Positions 7,955 through 16,402 of a stretch of DNA of 19,536 nt are shown piece by piece. The DNA comes from Candidatus Latescibacterota bacterium. GTDB lineage: Bacteria > JAAXHH01 > JABIQT01. The translations under genes and the position numbers were made by a program. Each line of letters begins with the position of its first letter. Position 1 is the stretch's first letter. The notes below the pieces were generated by a model that worked only from the letters and a program-made list of their open reading frames with translations, searched no databases and was not told the origin of the DNA. The stretch is from positions 1-19,536 of the forward strand of contig JABIQT010000311.1 in assembly GCA_018667995.1 (NCBI GenBank), in the 5' to 3' direction.

Positions 7955-9160
7955 CTATGGGCGTACCGGACCGCCATCCGGAGTCCTGGTCTGTGTCCAT
8001 TCTTCGATGGTGGACTCAGCCGGATACTTGGCAGCGAGTTTCTCGTCTATATCGATTCCGAGACCGGGTTTCTCGTTGGGATAGAGGTAACCGTTTCGGA
8101 CCTCAGGCGTGCCAGGGAACATCTCATAGACCAATTCATTGAATCGGCACCACTCTTGAACGCCGCAGTTAGGAGCCCACAGGTCGAGGTGGAGATTGGC
8201 TGCATGCCCTATTGGAGACACATCGCCCGGACCATGCCATGCTGTTCGGATACCGTACATATTGGCCATGGCGGCCACATTTCTCGCCGGAGTAATTCCG
8301 CCCATTTGACTGATATGCATACGGAGGAAATCGATAAGGCGGCCTTCAATCAACGGAAGCCATTCTCCAGGATTGTTGAAGAGCTCTCCCATGGCTATCG
8401 GGGTGGCGCATACCTGACGTATGTGGCGAAACCATTCAATATCCTCGGGCGCAAGAGGATCCTCAAGGAAGAACAGTTTGAACTGTTCCACGTCCTTGGC
8501 GAACCCAACGGCGTCTATAGGGCGTAGCCTTTCGTGTATATCATGCAGCAACTCAACTTCGGGTCCAGCTTCCTTACGGACATGTTCGATCATCTGTAAA
8601 GAACGGCGCACGTAGTCACGCTGATCGAAGTAGGCACCTGGCTGGATGCCCTCGGGATGCTGCATTGCTGTTGCTTTGCCGCCGTAACCTCCCTGCTGGA
8701 TCCGCACATATCGATAGCCCTCTCCCATGAATCTACGCACGTTGTCGGCGACCTCTTCCTTGGTGGCTCCGTCGGCGTGCGAATAGACAGGAGCGGCTTC
8801 TCTGCATTTGCCGCCCAAGAGCTGGTACACGGGCATCCCGGCACGTTTACCTTTGATATCCCATAGTGCCATGTCCATTCCCGATATGGCATTGTTCAAT
8901 ACGGGACCGTTGCGCCAGTAGCTGTGGACCATGCCTGTTTGAAAGAGATCTTCGATACGATCGACATCCCGACCAATCAGGAAGGGCCGCAGGTGTTCGT
9001 GTATGGCTGCGTACACGGCGTGGAAGCGTTGTGTGAAGGTGGCGCAGCCCAGTCCATAAAGTCCGGGTTCGGAAGTGATGATCTTTACGACGATCAAACG
9101 CGATCCGGCAGGCTGCGTCAAAATTGTCTGCACATCTTTGATAGTAACAGGTTTAGACAT
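7955..9160 (-). CDS. Enolase-superfamily sugar-acid dehydratase, ManD/RspA subgroup
   Basis: 401 residues, matching the ManD subgroup (about 400), whose members dehydrate D-mannonate or D-gluconate to 2-keto-3-deoxygluconate, or have lost that activity (RspA-like). The N-terminal capping domain carries WRNGPVLNNAISGMDMALWD (82-101). The barrel has the three Mg ligands D207 (LLHDIHERL), E233 (FFLEDPLAPED) and E259 (MGELFNNPGEW), and the acid/base pair H209 and H309 (WHGPGD). All fall at a constant offset of -3 from the characterised ManD numbering. The position equivalent to 314 is P311; as I recall, Pro there marks low- or no-activity members and Ala marks efficient mannonate dehydratases. 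Start ATG at 9160 with a weak AAAGA site. The gene ends before the perfect hairpin. The SDR gene lies 131 bp upstream and may be functionally linked. Confidence 0.88.
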   Translation of the reverse strand: MSKPVTIKDVQTILTQPAGSRLIVVKIITSEPGLYGLGCATFTQRFHAVYAAIHEHLRPFLIGRDVDRIEDLFQTGMVHSYWRNGPVLNNAISGMDMALWDIKGKRAGMPVYQLLGGKCREAAPVYSHADGATKEEVADNVRRFMGEGYRYVRIQQGGYGGKATAMQHPEGIQPGAYFDQRDYVRRSLQMIEHVRKEAGPEVELLHDIHERLRPIDAVGFAKDVEQFKLFFLEDPLAPEDIEWFRHIRQVCATPIAMGELFNNPGEWLPLIEGRLIDFLRMHISQMGGITPARNVAAMANMYGIRTAWHGPGDVSPIGHAANLHLDLWAPNCGVQEWCRFNELVYEMFPGTPEVRNGYLYPNEKPGLGIDIDEKLAAKYPAESTIEEWTQTRTPDGGPVRP

Positions 9161-9291
9161 GTGTAGTCTTTCGATGTTGGTTCGGCGGGAGGAAGTACTC
9201 TGGCCGGTGTCCTATGGCCATGGCTGCGTCAATTTTCCTGGGCTTATTTAGAGAGATTCCTCGCCGGAAATAGATACTCGATATGGGATGA

Positions 9292-10086
9292 TTACCAGTC
9301 CCGATGATAGCTTGTGATCCAGCCTCCGTCAACCGGAATAACGACGCCTGTGATGTAGGATGCGGCGGGCGAAACAAGGAAGAGAACGGTGTGTGCTATT
9401 TCCTCGGGTTGACCGGGTCTACCCAGGGGAATATGTGAAATCAGGCTTTGCGCCTTTTCATTGTAGGTTTTGCCGTCCGGGCCGTAGAAAAGGTCCTCTG
9501 TGCCTCGTGTCAGGGTGGAGCCCGGCGCTACTGCATTCACTCGAATACTATGCTCCCCGAGTTCCGACGCCATGGCCCTGCTGAGATGAGCGACGCCTGC
9601 CTTGGCGGCGTCATAGGCGCTTTGAAGCTTCAGAGGCGCGAGTCCTGCTATGGAGCTGATGTTTACGATACTGCCTCCGCCCTGCGCTATCATCGCGGGA
9701 ATCACAGCTTTACTCATCTGAAAGACGCCGGTCAGGTCGATATCCAAGACCTTATTCCACATTTCAATGGACTGTTCATGAATCGGAACCCTGTCGGGAT
9801 TACCAATTCCTGCATTGTTGACGAGAATATCAATGTGTTGATACGCATCGTAGATCTCGCCTACCGCGCGTTCTACGTCTTTTGGATCGGCCACGTCAGC
9901 TGAAATGCCGATGGCGGTGCCGCCTGCCTCTTCGATCTCGCGCGCGGCTTGACTGCATGCTTCACCATTAATGTCGAGCAGGGCAAGATGTGCGCCGTTG
10001 TCCGAAAGATCCTGCGCGATTGCCCGTCCAATTCCCTGTGCTCCGCCTGTAACCACAGCCACTTTATTACCAAGATTGACCTGCAT
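9292..10086 (-). CDS. SDR family NAD(H)-dependent oxidoreductase
   Basis: 264-residue classical short-chain dehydrogenase/reductase. The cofactor motif TGGAQGIG is at 13-20, and D38 at the end of the second strand (LALLDIN) predicts NAD rather than NADP. NNAG is at 90-93. The catalytic set is S145, Y158 and K162 (SAYDAAKAG), with N116 as the probable fourth residue of the tetrad region. The C-terminal PVDGGW ends the fold. The substrate cannot be read from sequence. Relatives include sugar dehydrogenases and 2-keto-3-deoxy-L-fuconate dehydrogenases, which would suit the nearby fucosidase and sugar-acid dehydratases. The ATG at 10086 has a perfect AAGGAG six nt upstream. It follows the PhyH-like gene after 73 bp and probably shares its transcript. 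Confidence 0.92.
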   Translation of the reverse strand: MQVNLGNKVAVVTGGAQGIGRAIAQDLSDNGAHLALLDINGEACSQAAREIEEAGGTAIGISADVADPKDVERAVGEIYDAYQHIDILVNNAGIGNPDRVPIHEQSIEMWNKVLDIDLTGVFQMSKAVIPAMIAQGGGSIVNISSIAGLAPLKLQSAYDAAKAGVAHLSRAMASELGEHSIRVNAVAPGSTLTRGTEDLFYGPDGKTYNEKAQSLISHIPLGRPGQPEEIAHTVLFLVSPAASYITGVVIPVDGGWITSYHRDW

Positions 10087-10159
10087 GAACGGCTCCTTAG
10101 ATGTTCAGACAACGCTGTCCAAAGGTTGATTGAACGGTAGATCAAAGGCCCCAAAAAAC

Positions 10160-11023
10160 TCAACCAGCTCTCCGCTGGAAAGTGGATTGGTCCAATACTG
10201 ATTGGTTTTCATAGATCGATCCAGCTCGTTCGGCTCCCGGAAGTGGCATGCGGACCGGTACGTCCCTGAGACGCGGCTGATTCGTTGGTTCCCCACGCAG
10301 GATGTTGCTGTTGAAAGCCTCCCAATCGCCACCTCCGGTCAACGGCCATGCATCGATTGCGCAGTATTGAAAGAGTAGCAGTCGCCGAGGCGCGCCAGAT
10401 GTGTTGGGTGCGGAACCATGGAAAGCACGGGCATGATGAATCGAAATGCCGCCGGCGGGCACCTCCACCGAGACCGCCGCCTCATCTGAAAAGGAAGGAT
10501 CCGTTACGGCGCCACAGAATCTGCCGTCCTGGTGGTGGTCCAGTGTAGGGCCCTTGTGTGAACCCGGTATCACCAGTAGGGCGCCGTTCTCAATGGTCAT
10601 GTCATCTATGCATACTCCAACCGCCAGAAGGTCATCATTGGTATGAGGGTAGAATGCCCAATCCTGATGCCACTCCACGGGGCTACCGTACGAGGCGGAC
10701 TTCATGTTCAGCTTGTTTCCATTTGTTCTGATACCCGGGCCGATCAGTTGCGCCACCACATCGAGGATGCCGTCATGACGCAACGTGCTGGCGTACACGT
10801 CATGATGGTCGATTGGGCCCTTCAAACGACGCAACATAGGGCTCTCTGGCGTGTGTCCCGGTTCCAGATCGAAGAGATCTGTATGATCAGTGACTTCCCG
10901 TGACTTCTCTACGAACTCATCCGTCACGCGTCGCAGTTCTTCCACCTCGTGTTCCGACAGCACATTTTCAACCGAAAGATATCCGTTTTCATGGTATGAG
11001 TTGATGCGATCTTGGCTGAGCAT
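10160..11023 (-). CDS. Phytanoyl-CoA dioxygenase (PhyH) family protein
   Basis: 287-residue Fe(II)/2-oxoglutarate-dependent oxygenase. The facial triad is H119 and D121 (VEWHQDWAFYPHT) with H202 (ARAFHGSAPNTSG), and R213 or R214 eleven to twelve residues later should bind 2-oxoglutarate. The N-terminus DRINSYHENGYLSVENVLS is the standard PhyH opening. Bacterial members hydroxylate very varied small molecules, from ectoine to secondary metabolites; real phytanoyl-CoA activity should not be assumed. The ATG at 11023 has GAGGAGG five nt upstream. Upstream is the GH172 gene (138 bp gap); downstream is the SDR. A hydroxylase followed by a dehydrogenase could act in sequence on one substrate, which is inference. 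Confidence 0.9.
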   Translation of the reverse strand: MLSQDRINSYHENGYLSVENVLSEHEVEELRRVTDEFVEKSREVTDHTDLFDLEPGHTPESPMLRRLKGPIDHHDVYASTLRHDGILDVVAQLIGPGIRTNGNKLNMKSASYGSPVEWHQDWAFYPHTNDDLLAVGVCIDDMTIENGALLVIPGSHKGPTLDHHQDGRFCGAVTDPSFSDEAAVSVEVPAGGISIHHARAFHGSAPNTSGAPRRLLLFQYCAIDAWPLTGGGDWEAFNSNILRGEPTNQPRLRDVPVRMPLPGAERAGSIYENQSVLDQSTFQRRAG

Positions 11024-11161
11024 CCCAGCCTCCTCTTGATTTGGTACATCGATGCCGGCGTCCGGGGTGTGGAAAAATCATGTGGGGCCGGTGGTCAGGC
11101 GAGACAGGTGCAATTCTGCCGGCGTACTAGCAGGACACCAATCTCTCAATGCCACATTGAT

Positions 11162-12247
11162 TCAGTCGCCTACGTACCTTTCCTCATTCGGTAGTGGTAA
11201 CCGAGCCTCTACTGGCGGCAATGGCGGACCGCCCTGCACCGGTTCAGTCAGATAGTAATAAGACGTACTCGAATAGTCGTTGCTTAGTTTGTTGGCATGA
11301 CCGTGCTCTATCGACATGCGGAAGCTCTTGGTAAATCGAATGGGGTCCTCTACATGGTACCGGTAGACTGTATTCTTCCCTTTCCATCGCCAATCCTCGG
11401 TACCACTGTATAGAATAATACCATGGTACGGGGCGTTATACTCCTGGGTGGGGCAGTAGGCGCAATGGTACCAATCTTCCGTGCCAGTTCCGTGCAACGA
11501 CGGCGGCCAGGACTCGCCGTCGATTACCATCATGTCATCTCCTTCGCCGTACCAATCATTCGGATTCCGCTGGTAGCAGTCGATATCCAGGTGCGCGCCG
11601 CAATATATGCCGCTTCCGACCGCATCGCACATCACGTAGTTTTCGGCATCACTCAAATTCTGCCATCGGTCATCCTCACGATATGCATCTGACGTCAAAT
11701 GTTCCTCGTGAGCCCATCCTTGCGTATTGAGCTCCCGATTCCATTGAACGTGAAAGAAAGCCTGATCTTCGACCGCTGACCGGCTACGATACGATTCATA
11801 GTCGATATAGAAATAGTGAGCATATCCCTCTTCGCCCTGATTCTCAATTTCGATGATTGCCTGCTCTTTGAAAGGCATGTGCCACCAGGAATTGAAGCCT
11901 TTTCCATTCTGTGGGCTCATCTGTAAAGGCGCTGTGATGAAGTTCTTGCGCATACCGTGTCCCAAGCCGAAAAAATCACCAATGGGGCATTCGATGCTCG
12001 GCTTATCCGCCCCATCCCAGAAAATCCGCATTACAATTCGGCGACAGTAGTCTTCCTGGGGAATCCCGAGCGTCATCCAGAGGTGTTTGATGCAGCCGGG
12101 ACCGTTGATTCTGGCAATGGTCTTCCTTTCACCGGCCTCTATACGCCAGAAATCGGCGTTGCCTCCTGACGTATCGTAACTGGAAATACGATGACTGGTG
12201 TACTCCCGTAGCGAGGGTAATGTGGCAAGGCTGGTCTGTCCGATCAT
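11162..12247 (-). CDS. DUF2961 / glycoside hydrolase family 172 protein
   Basis: 361 residues. DUF2961 was reclassified as GH172 after members were found to cleave or rearrange alpha-D-fructofuranosides and D-arabinofuranosides. Signatures seen (numbering from this start): SSYDTSGGNADF near 22-33, RINGPGCIKHLWMT, PIGDFFGLGHG, FNSWWHMPF, then WYGEGDDMMVIDGE with E235 and HGTGTEDWY with E257. The 22-residue spacing of these two glutamates fits the reported GH172 catalytic pair. I chose the ATG at 12247 (MIGQTS) because AAAGGAA lies about 8 nt upstream; the frame stays open to 12358 but the added 37 residues do not look like family sequence. No signal peptide, so probably cytoplasmic. It lies 155 bp after the MBL gene. 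Exact sugar specificity unknown. Confidence 0.88.
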   Translation of the reverse strand: MIGQTSLATLPSLREYTSHRISSYDTSGGNADFWRIEAGERKTIARINGPGCIKHLWMTLGIPQEDYCRRIVMRIFWDGADKPSIECPIGDFFGLGHGMRKNFITAPLQMSPQNGKGFNSWWHMPFKEQAIIEIENQGEEGYAHYFYIDYESYRSRSAVEDQAFFHVQWNRELNTQGWAHEEHLTSDAYREDDRWQNLSDAENYVMCDAVGSGIYCGAHLDIDCYQRNPNDWYGEGDDMMVIDGESWPPSLHGTGTEDWYHCAYCPTQEYNAPYHGIILYSGTEDWRWKGKNTVYRYHVEDPIRFTKSFRMSIEHGHANKLSNDYSSTSYYYLTEPVQGGPPLPPVEARLPLPNEERYVGD

Positions 12248-12402
12248 GGCTGCTTTCCTTTGTGCAAATGATCCCGTGGGATCACATGTTTGCGAAATCC
12301 ACCGGAATGTGGTCTGAGATTCGTAAAGACAATCCTTGGCTATCGCTGATACAGACACCGTTCAATATCGTCATGCAGACAGTCTTGGAAGAGGATCCCC
12401 AT

Positions 12403-14295
12403 TCAGAATTTTGGCAGACCAATCGTCACCAGAGCTTCCGCCACCTGACCAAAGGGTCGTCCGCCAACGGTGAGGTCAAGGGATACAGGGAGCCGGCGGC
12501 ACCGTTCATCCGAGGGTGGCGTGATCCCCACCTTGATCGATTTCTTCTCCCTTGGCCCAAGGATGATCTCCTGTGGATCGGAATGCCAACCTGGAGGTCC
12601 CACAAGTGAAATTCGGGCAGTCTGGGTACTTGGGAATGGGTTCAGGATCCACCCATGGAATTCGATGGGGCCAGCCATGGGAGCATGCGCGCGGTAGGGT
12701 TTGAGTTTTCCGCCCTGAGACTCAGCGCCAAAATGAACGCCATTCTCATCTAACAACATGAGCACGTCGTGTACGTCGTCGAAGGCCTGTGCACCGCGCG
12801 CCACCTCTTCGTACCACTCCGGGCAGGTTCGATAGGGCTGGGTGTGGCCGGTCAGGACCAGTTCGGGTTGGAAATGCTGCAGATCGTCTAGCGTTTTAAG
12901 ATAGCACCCTACGTCCAATCCATTCTTGTAAACGTGATTGGTGAATAACTGTGCACCTGGCTTATACCCCATACCATCATCAGAGGAGAAGAAGATCTGG
13001 TCACCGGTATGAGCTACTCTGGTTCCATCGATTTTCATGCATATGAGGGTAGCGAATCTTGTATGCCCGGACATAGGATAGAGGGTAATGGGTATGTTCT
13101 CCCAGTATATGGTCTCTCTATTGGAAATATGCTTGGATACGGTTATCGGTTCATGCCAGAGGCAAGGTCTGTCGTAGACGGAAGGATGTTCCAAAAGATC
13201 GCTGAACTCCTCTCCTGCCCATACCTCTGTATTAAATACCCGCTGCAAGAGGGGAATGCCATTGACATGGTCGTCATGGAAATGAGACACCAGCACGGTA
13301 TCTATCTTGTCAACGCCAAAGCGCCGTTTCAGACCGCGGAGACCGTGCAGAAAAGGTCTCCTGTTCGATAGATGCTGCTTGCTTGGTGAGAAATAGACCG
13401 ATGTGTTGTAGCCATAATCTATGGCCAGTACGCGACCTGATTCACTAATGACAAAGTGAGTCTCGGCCACCGCGCTCTTGGATCTGTAAAGATGTGGTAG
13501 AACCTCTTCAATGTCATCGTCATCAGGATCACACATTTCCTGCTCCACACCGGCCTGGATCTCACTAAGGCGCCGCAGGTTCGTCTTGTATGTCGCAATG
13601 GCTGAAGCGGGCTCATCCACCGGTTCGCCCAGACTGGGAAATAGTCGATCCGTATTCGCGTCGCGCAATGCGTTGGCCGAATGGTAGAGGTTCTTTGCGC
13701 CCGTAAAGTCATTATAGTCATATTGAAGGGGAGCCAGGCGGGTTGTCTTTCCATTTCCACAGATTACTTCGCCCACAAATCCGAGTTTGCGATCGCCCAG
13801 GTTAACGATGTAGCTGCTGGCGCCGTTGGTTTGGCCAGGCGTTGGAACAACCTCCCAGGTCAACCCACCTATGTCCCGTGTCTCCAGATCCATCATCCAA
13901 TCATCGATTGGCAGGGGACGGATGGGCGAGAAGCGATCCCAGCGGTTGTCGTAGGAATTCCAGTTCTGGCGTTCCCTGAAATGCTGATCAGGATCCGTCA
14001 GATATTCCTGGTCCCAGTAGGGTCCGATTACCTTGACGCCTTTTGCCTTGAGTCGTATTGCGCCATCCGTGTGGTCACGAAAGTGGTGAGTTAGAAGTAA
14101 TGTGACATCCAGCCCCCTGGATATTTCGTCGAGATGATCGGATGCCAAACCTGTCCCTGCATTGACCAGAACAGTCCCAGTCGGCCCTAGGACAGCGTAT
14201 ACGAGACAGCTGTCCTGAAGGCGAAATACTCCGTCCTCAAGTCGTTCCCACGGGGATGTAATGGCCTTGCTCCTTTCGAATTGTAGAGGATCCAT
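12403..14295 (-). CDS. Tandem metallo-beta-lactamase-fold hydrolase with C-terminal beta-sandwich
   Basis: About 630 residues with two MBL folds. Numbering from the ATG at 14295: domain 1 spans about 15-245, domain 2 about 265-505, and a C-terminal Ig-like beta-rich region about 540-630. Domain 2 has a complete ligand set: SHFHDDH (337-343), SGHT with H411, TGDQIF with D432, and TGHT with H484. Domain 1 has THHFRDH where HxHxDH is expected, so the second His is Phe; its TPGQTNG has Gln for the metal His and VGEVIC has Glu for the bridging Asp. It is probably a non-catalytic or differently loaded copy. The frame is open to a TTG at 14313, but ATG is preferred although its ribosome site is weak. 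Substrate unknown; it lies between the HAD and GH172 genes. Confidence 0.85.
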   Translation of the reverse strand: MDPLQFERSKAITSPWERLEDGVFRLQDSCLVYAVLGPTGTVLVNAGTGLASDHLDEISRGLDVTLLLTHHFRDHTDGAIRLKAKGVKVIGPYWDQEYLTDPDQHFRERQNWNSYDNRWDRFSPIRPLPIDDWMMDLETRDIGGLTWEVVPTPGQTNGASSYIVNLGDRKLGFVGEVICGNGKTTRLAPLQYDYNDFTGAKNLYHSANALRDANTDRLFPSLGEPVDEPASAIATYKTNLRRLSEIQAGVEQEMCDPDDDDIEEVLPHLYRSKSAVAETHFVISESGRVLAIDYGYNTSVYFSPSKQHLSNRRPFLHGLRGLKRRFGVDKIDTVLVSHFHDDHVNGIPLLQRVFNTEVWAGEEFSDLLEHPSVYDRPCLWHEPITVSKHISNRETIYWENIPITLYPMSGHTRFATLICMKIDGTRVAHTGDQIFFSSDDGMGYKPGAQLFTNHVYKNGLDVGCYLKTLDDLQHFQPELVLTGHTQPYRTCPEWYEEVARGAQAFDDVHDVLMLLDENGVHFGAESQGGKLKPYRAHAPMAGPIEFHGWILNPFPSTQTARISLVGPPGWHSDPQEIILGPREKKSIKVGITPPSDERCRRLPVSLDLTVGGRPFGQVAEALVTIGLPKF

Positions 14296-14355
14296 TCGAG
14301 AAATGACCTGCAAATTACGTTTCGAATGGTCGGTCCCTGAATTTGGCCGGTTCCA

Positions 14356-15012
14356 CTACAACAGGTCCAAAAGTTCCAGTGGTTGAGCGATCAGTGTTTT
14401 TGCACCTGCATCGGTCAGCTCTCCGGACGATCGGAAACCCCACAGTACTCCTACGGGATACATACCGGCGGCCACGGCTGTCTGCATATCTGTATTGGTG
14501 TCTCCCACATATAGGAACGATTCCGGCGCAATGTCAAGATCGGATGCGATCTTCAGTGCTCCAGCCGGATCCGGTTTTTTCGGTACACCCTCCAGCGCTC
14601 CGACGACACGATTGAAGCTCCAATCGGGCAGGAGCGTGGATATGACCTTCCGCGTAAAGACATCCGGTTTGTTGGAAAAGACCGTTAATGGGATGCTTCG
14701 CTCAGATAGTGCCGTCAAGAGTTCTGGAATGCCCTTGTAAGCGGTGGATCTATACCAACGTTTTTCGTATTCGGATTCCATTCCTTCTACGCACAGCTTG
14801 ATCGTCTGTGCATCTTGCCGGTTGTCGGGCAGTACCCTACGCGCCAGGATCTCGATTCCATCGCCTACGTGGTATTTGTACGATGCCACGTCATGCGGTG
14901 GAAGATGCAGTTTCTCAAGGACGGCATTCATCGAGTCTGCGAGATCTTTTATCGTATCCAGAAGCGTACCATCGAGGTCGAACATTACTGCCGAGAAGCG
15001 ATTATTCGACAT
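14356..15012 (-). CDS. HAD-superfamily hydrolase, phosphoglycolate phosphatase-like
   Basis: 218-residue cytoplasmic haloacid-dehalogenase phosphatase with an alpha-helical cap of the Gph type. All four motifs are present: I, VMFDLDGTLLDT with nucleophile D12 and acid/base D14; II, VFSNKP with S113; III, K145/K146 in GVPKKPDP; IV, VGDTNTD with D171 and D175. Gph relatives remove phosphate from 2-phosphoglycolate, but the HAD family is promiscuous and the true substrate may be a sugar phosphate. The ATG at 15012 has AGGA about 7 nt upstream. It stands 213 bp after the propeller gene, the largest gap in the window, and 60 bp before the MBL gene, so it may begin a transcript with that gene. Confidence 0.9.
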   Translation of the reverse strand: MSNNRFSAVMFDLDGTLLDTIKDLADSMNAVLEKLHLPPHDVASYKYHVGDGIEILARRVLPDNRQDAQTIKLCVEGMESEYEKRWYRSTAYKGIPELLTALSERSIPLTVFSNKPDVFTRKVISTLLPDWSFNRVVGALEGVPKKPDPAGALKIASDLDIAPESFLYVGDTNTDMQTAVAAGMYPVGVLWGFRSSGELTDAGAKTLIAQPLELLDLL

Positions 15013-15225
15013 GTGAAATCCTATAGTTGTGGTGTAGCTAAGATATGGGCCTCGTCACCGCATGCCGTCTCGAAGAACCGTGTAGCGAGACACCCAGCAG
15101 TCAGATTCGCCGCAAGATGTTGTGTACGATTGATAGGCTCTGATCTCGTTTCTCGAACCGGTCTAGAATTGCCTGATGGTATTGGCGGTTGTCGCGCCTA
15201 TCGCAACACTGTTTTGACAGCACAT

Positions 15226-16353
15226 TCATTCCGCCCAGATGGGGTGGTCCGCACCTTTGCCGTCATAACCCCCTGTCAGCATGTGGGCATTGCCCCCATT
15301 GGCGTCCATGATCCAGAGGCCGGCGGGTTCTCCGACTGGCGCACGGCAAAATGCGATCCATTTGCCATCCGAAGACCACGACGTGCGAAAATCCCAAACA
15401 CGATCTTCAGACGTGGTCAGTTCGGTGATGTCTCCCGTAAACGGGCTAAGAAGACAGATCTGTGAGCCGCCTTGTGCCCGGTCAGGATGATAATCCCGGT
15501 TGAAGTGATCTTCGTCGGGTCGATGAGATTGGTAGGGCCAAGCAGTGCGTGAGTCTGGCTGCGAGCGGGTGTACGTCACGAACTCGCCGTTCGGTGACCA
15601 GCTCGACATGTTTGATCCACCACCTCGACTGTCTGGAGCCCCGTAAGAAGTACCAAACCAATGGCTCTGGCTGCTGGTAATGATGTGATGCTCTGTGCCA
15701 TCCGGGCGCCCCAGACACAAGTCTGCCCAATCATGCCCGGGATCCGTCTGGTGATGGCAGTCCTGATATATGAGCCAGGAACCATCAGGTGACCAGGCGG
15801 GGCCGAAATAGAGATGGTCCGCGTGTCCTGCGATTTCTGTACGATGGCCGCCGTCAATATCGGCGGTAAAGACGCGATAACCGGATTGACCGGGAATCAT
15901 GGTGGCGTGAAAGGCCAGTCTGCTGAAGTCGGGAGCGTGCGTTACGCAGTACGTAAATCCGTCTTGGGCACTCGTTACCTGGTGGGAATCGGAGCCGTCG
16001 ATATTCATCGACCACACCTGCTGTATTCCGTCGATGATTGGGTTGGCCAATAAGCGCTTTTCTCCGGGGAGAATCGCGGAGCAAGACATAAAGGGGGCGG
16101 GCCTATCCTCGGTCGCAATTTCTGCAAGTAACCGGTCGGCTATCCGATCATACAGCCACAGATGTGTGCGTACATTGCCTTCCCAGGATTTCCCCTCTTC
16201 ATAGCTGACCAAAATGACGTGCCGGTTGTCGGCGAATTGGGGACCGAATCCCCAGCTAACCTGTTCCGGAATATCAAAACTCAGATATCTTTCGTGGGAG
16301 CCATCGAAATTGATGACACCTAGGCGCCCTCTCGAATTAAATAACAATTCCAT
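15226..16353 (-). CDS. TolB-type beta-propeller protein, related to oligogalacturonate lyase (PL22) family
   Basis: About 375 residues made of repeated WD40-like/PD40 blades. Blade signatures include PAWSPDGSWLIYQ, SSWSPNGEFVTYTR, TSWSSDGKWIAFCR, VWSMNIDGSDSHQVT and LWIMDANGGNAHMLTGG. This architecture is shared by TolB, protein translocation-associated propellers and the PL22 oligogalacturonide lyases, which hold Mn with His residues at the propeller centre. Histidines such as those in YQDCHHQTDPGHDW and HFNRDYHPD could serve, but I cannot match the PL22 ligand set, so lyase activity is a suggestion. There is no signal peptide. The frame opens at a GTG at 16431 that would overlap the asparaginase gene by 29 bases with GGAGG touching the start. 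I prefer the ATG at 16353, where propeller sequence begins, but the start is uncertain. Probably translated from the asparaginase transcript. Confidence 0.75.
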   Translation of the reverse strand: MELLFNSRGRLGVINFDGSHERYLSFDIPEQVSWGFGPQFADNRHVILVSYEEGKSWEGNVRTHLWLYDRIADRLLAEIATEDRPAPFMSCSAILPGEKRLLANPIIDGIQQVWSMNIDGSDSHQVTSAQDGFTYCVTHAPDFSRLAFHATMIPGQSGYRVFTADIDGGHRTEIAGHADHLYFGPAWSPDGSWLIYQDCHHQTDPGHDWADLCLGRPDGTEHHIITSSQSHWFGTSYGAPDSRGGGSNMSSWSPNGEFVTYTRSQPDSRTAWPYQSHRPDEDHFNRDYHPDRAQGGSQICLLSPFTGDITELTTSEDRVWDFRTSWSSDGKWIAFCRAPVGEPAGLWIMDANGGNAHMLTGGYDGKGADHPIWAE

Positions 16354-16402
16354 GGTTCGGGTAGCCACCGGAAGGGAGTAGTGACGACGGTTCGTAGCAT
16401 CG

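Noticed and set aside
7879-7977. Extended N-terminus for the RDD protein
   Set aside because: It would overlap the ManD-like stop, cross a perfect hairpin and ignore the good ribosome site before the ATG at 7878.
14251-14253. Possible ATT start for the MBL protein, preceded by AAAGGAG
   Set aside because: The ribosome-site match is striking but ATT starts are very rare and an in-frame ATG exists 42 bases upstream.
14815-15465. 216-residue plus-strand frame crossing the HAD-propeller gap
   Set aside because: It overlaps two supported minus-strand genes at both ends and shows no domain or ribosome site; the 213-bp gap alone carries no gene I can support.
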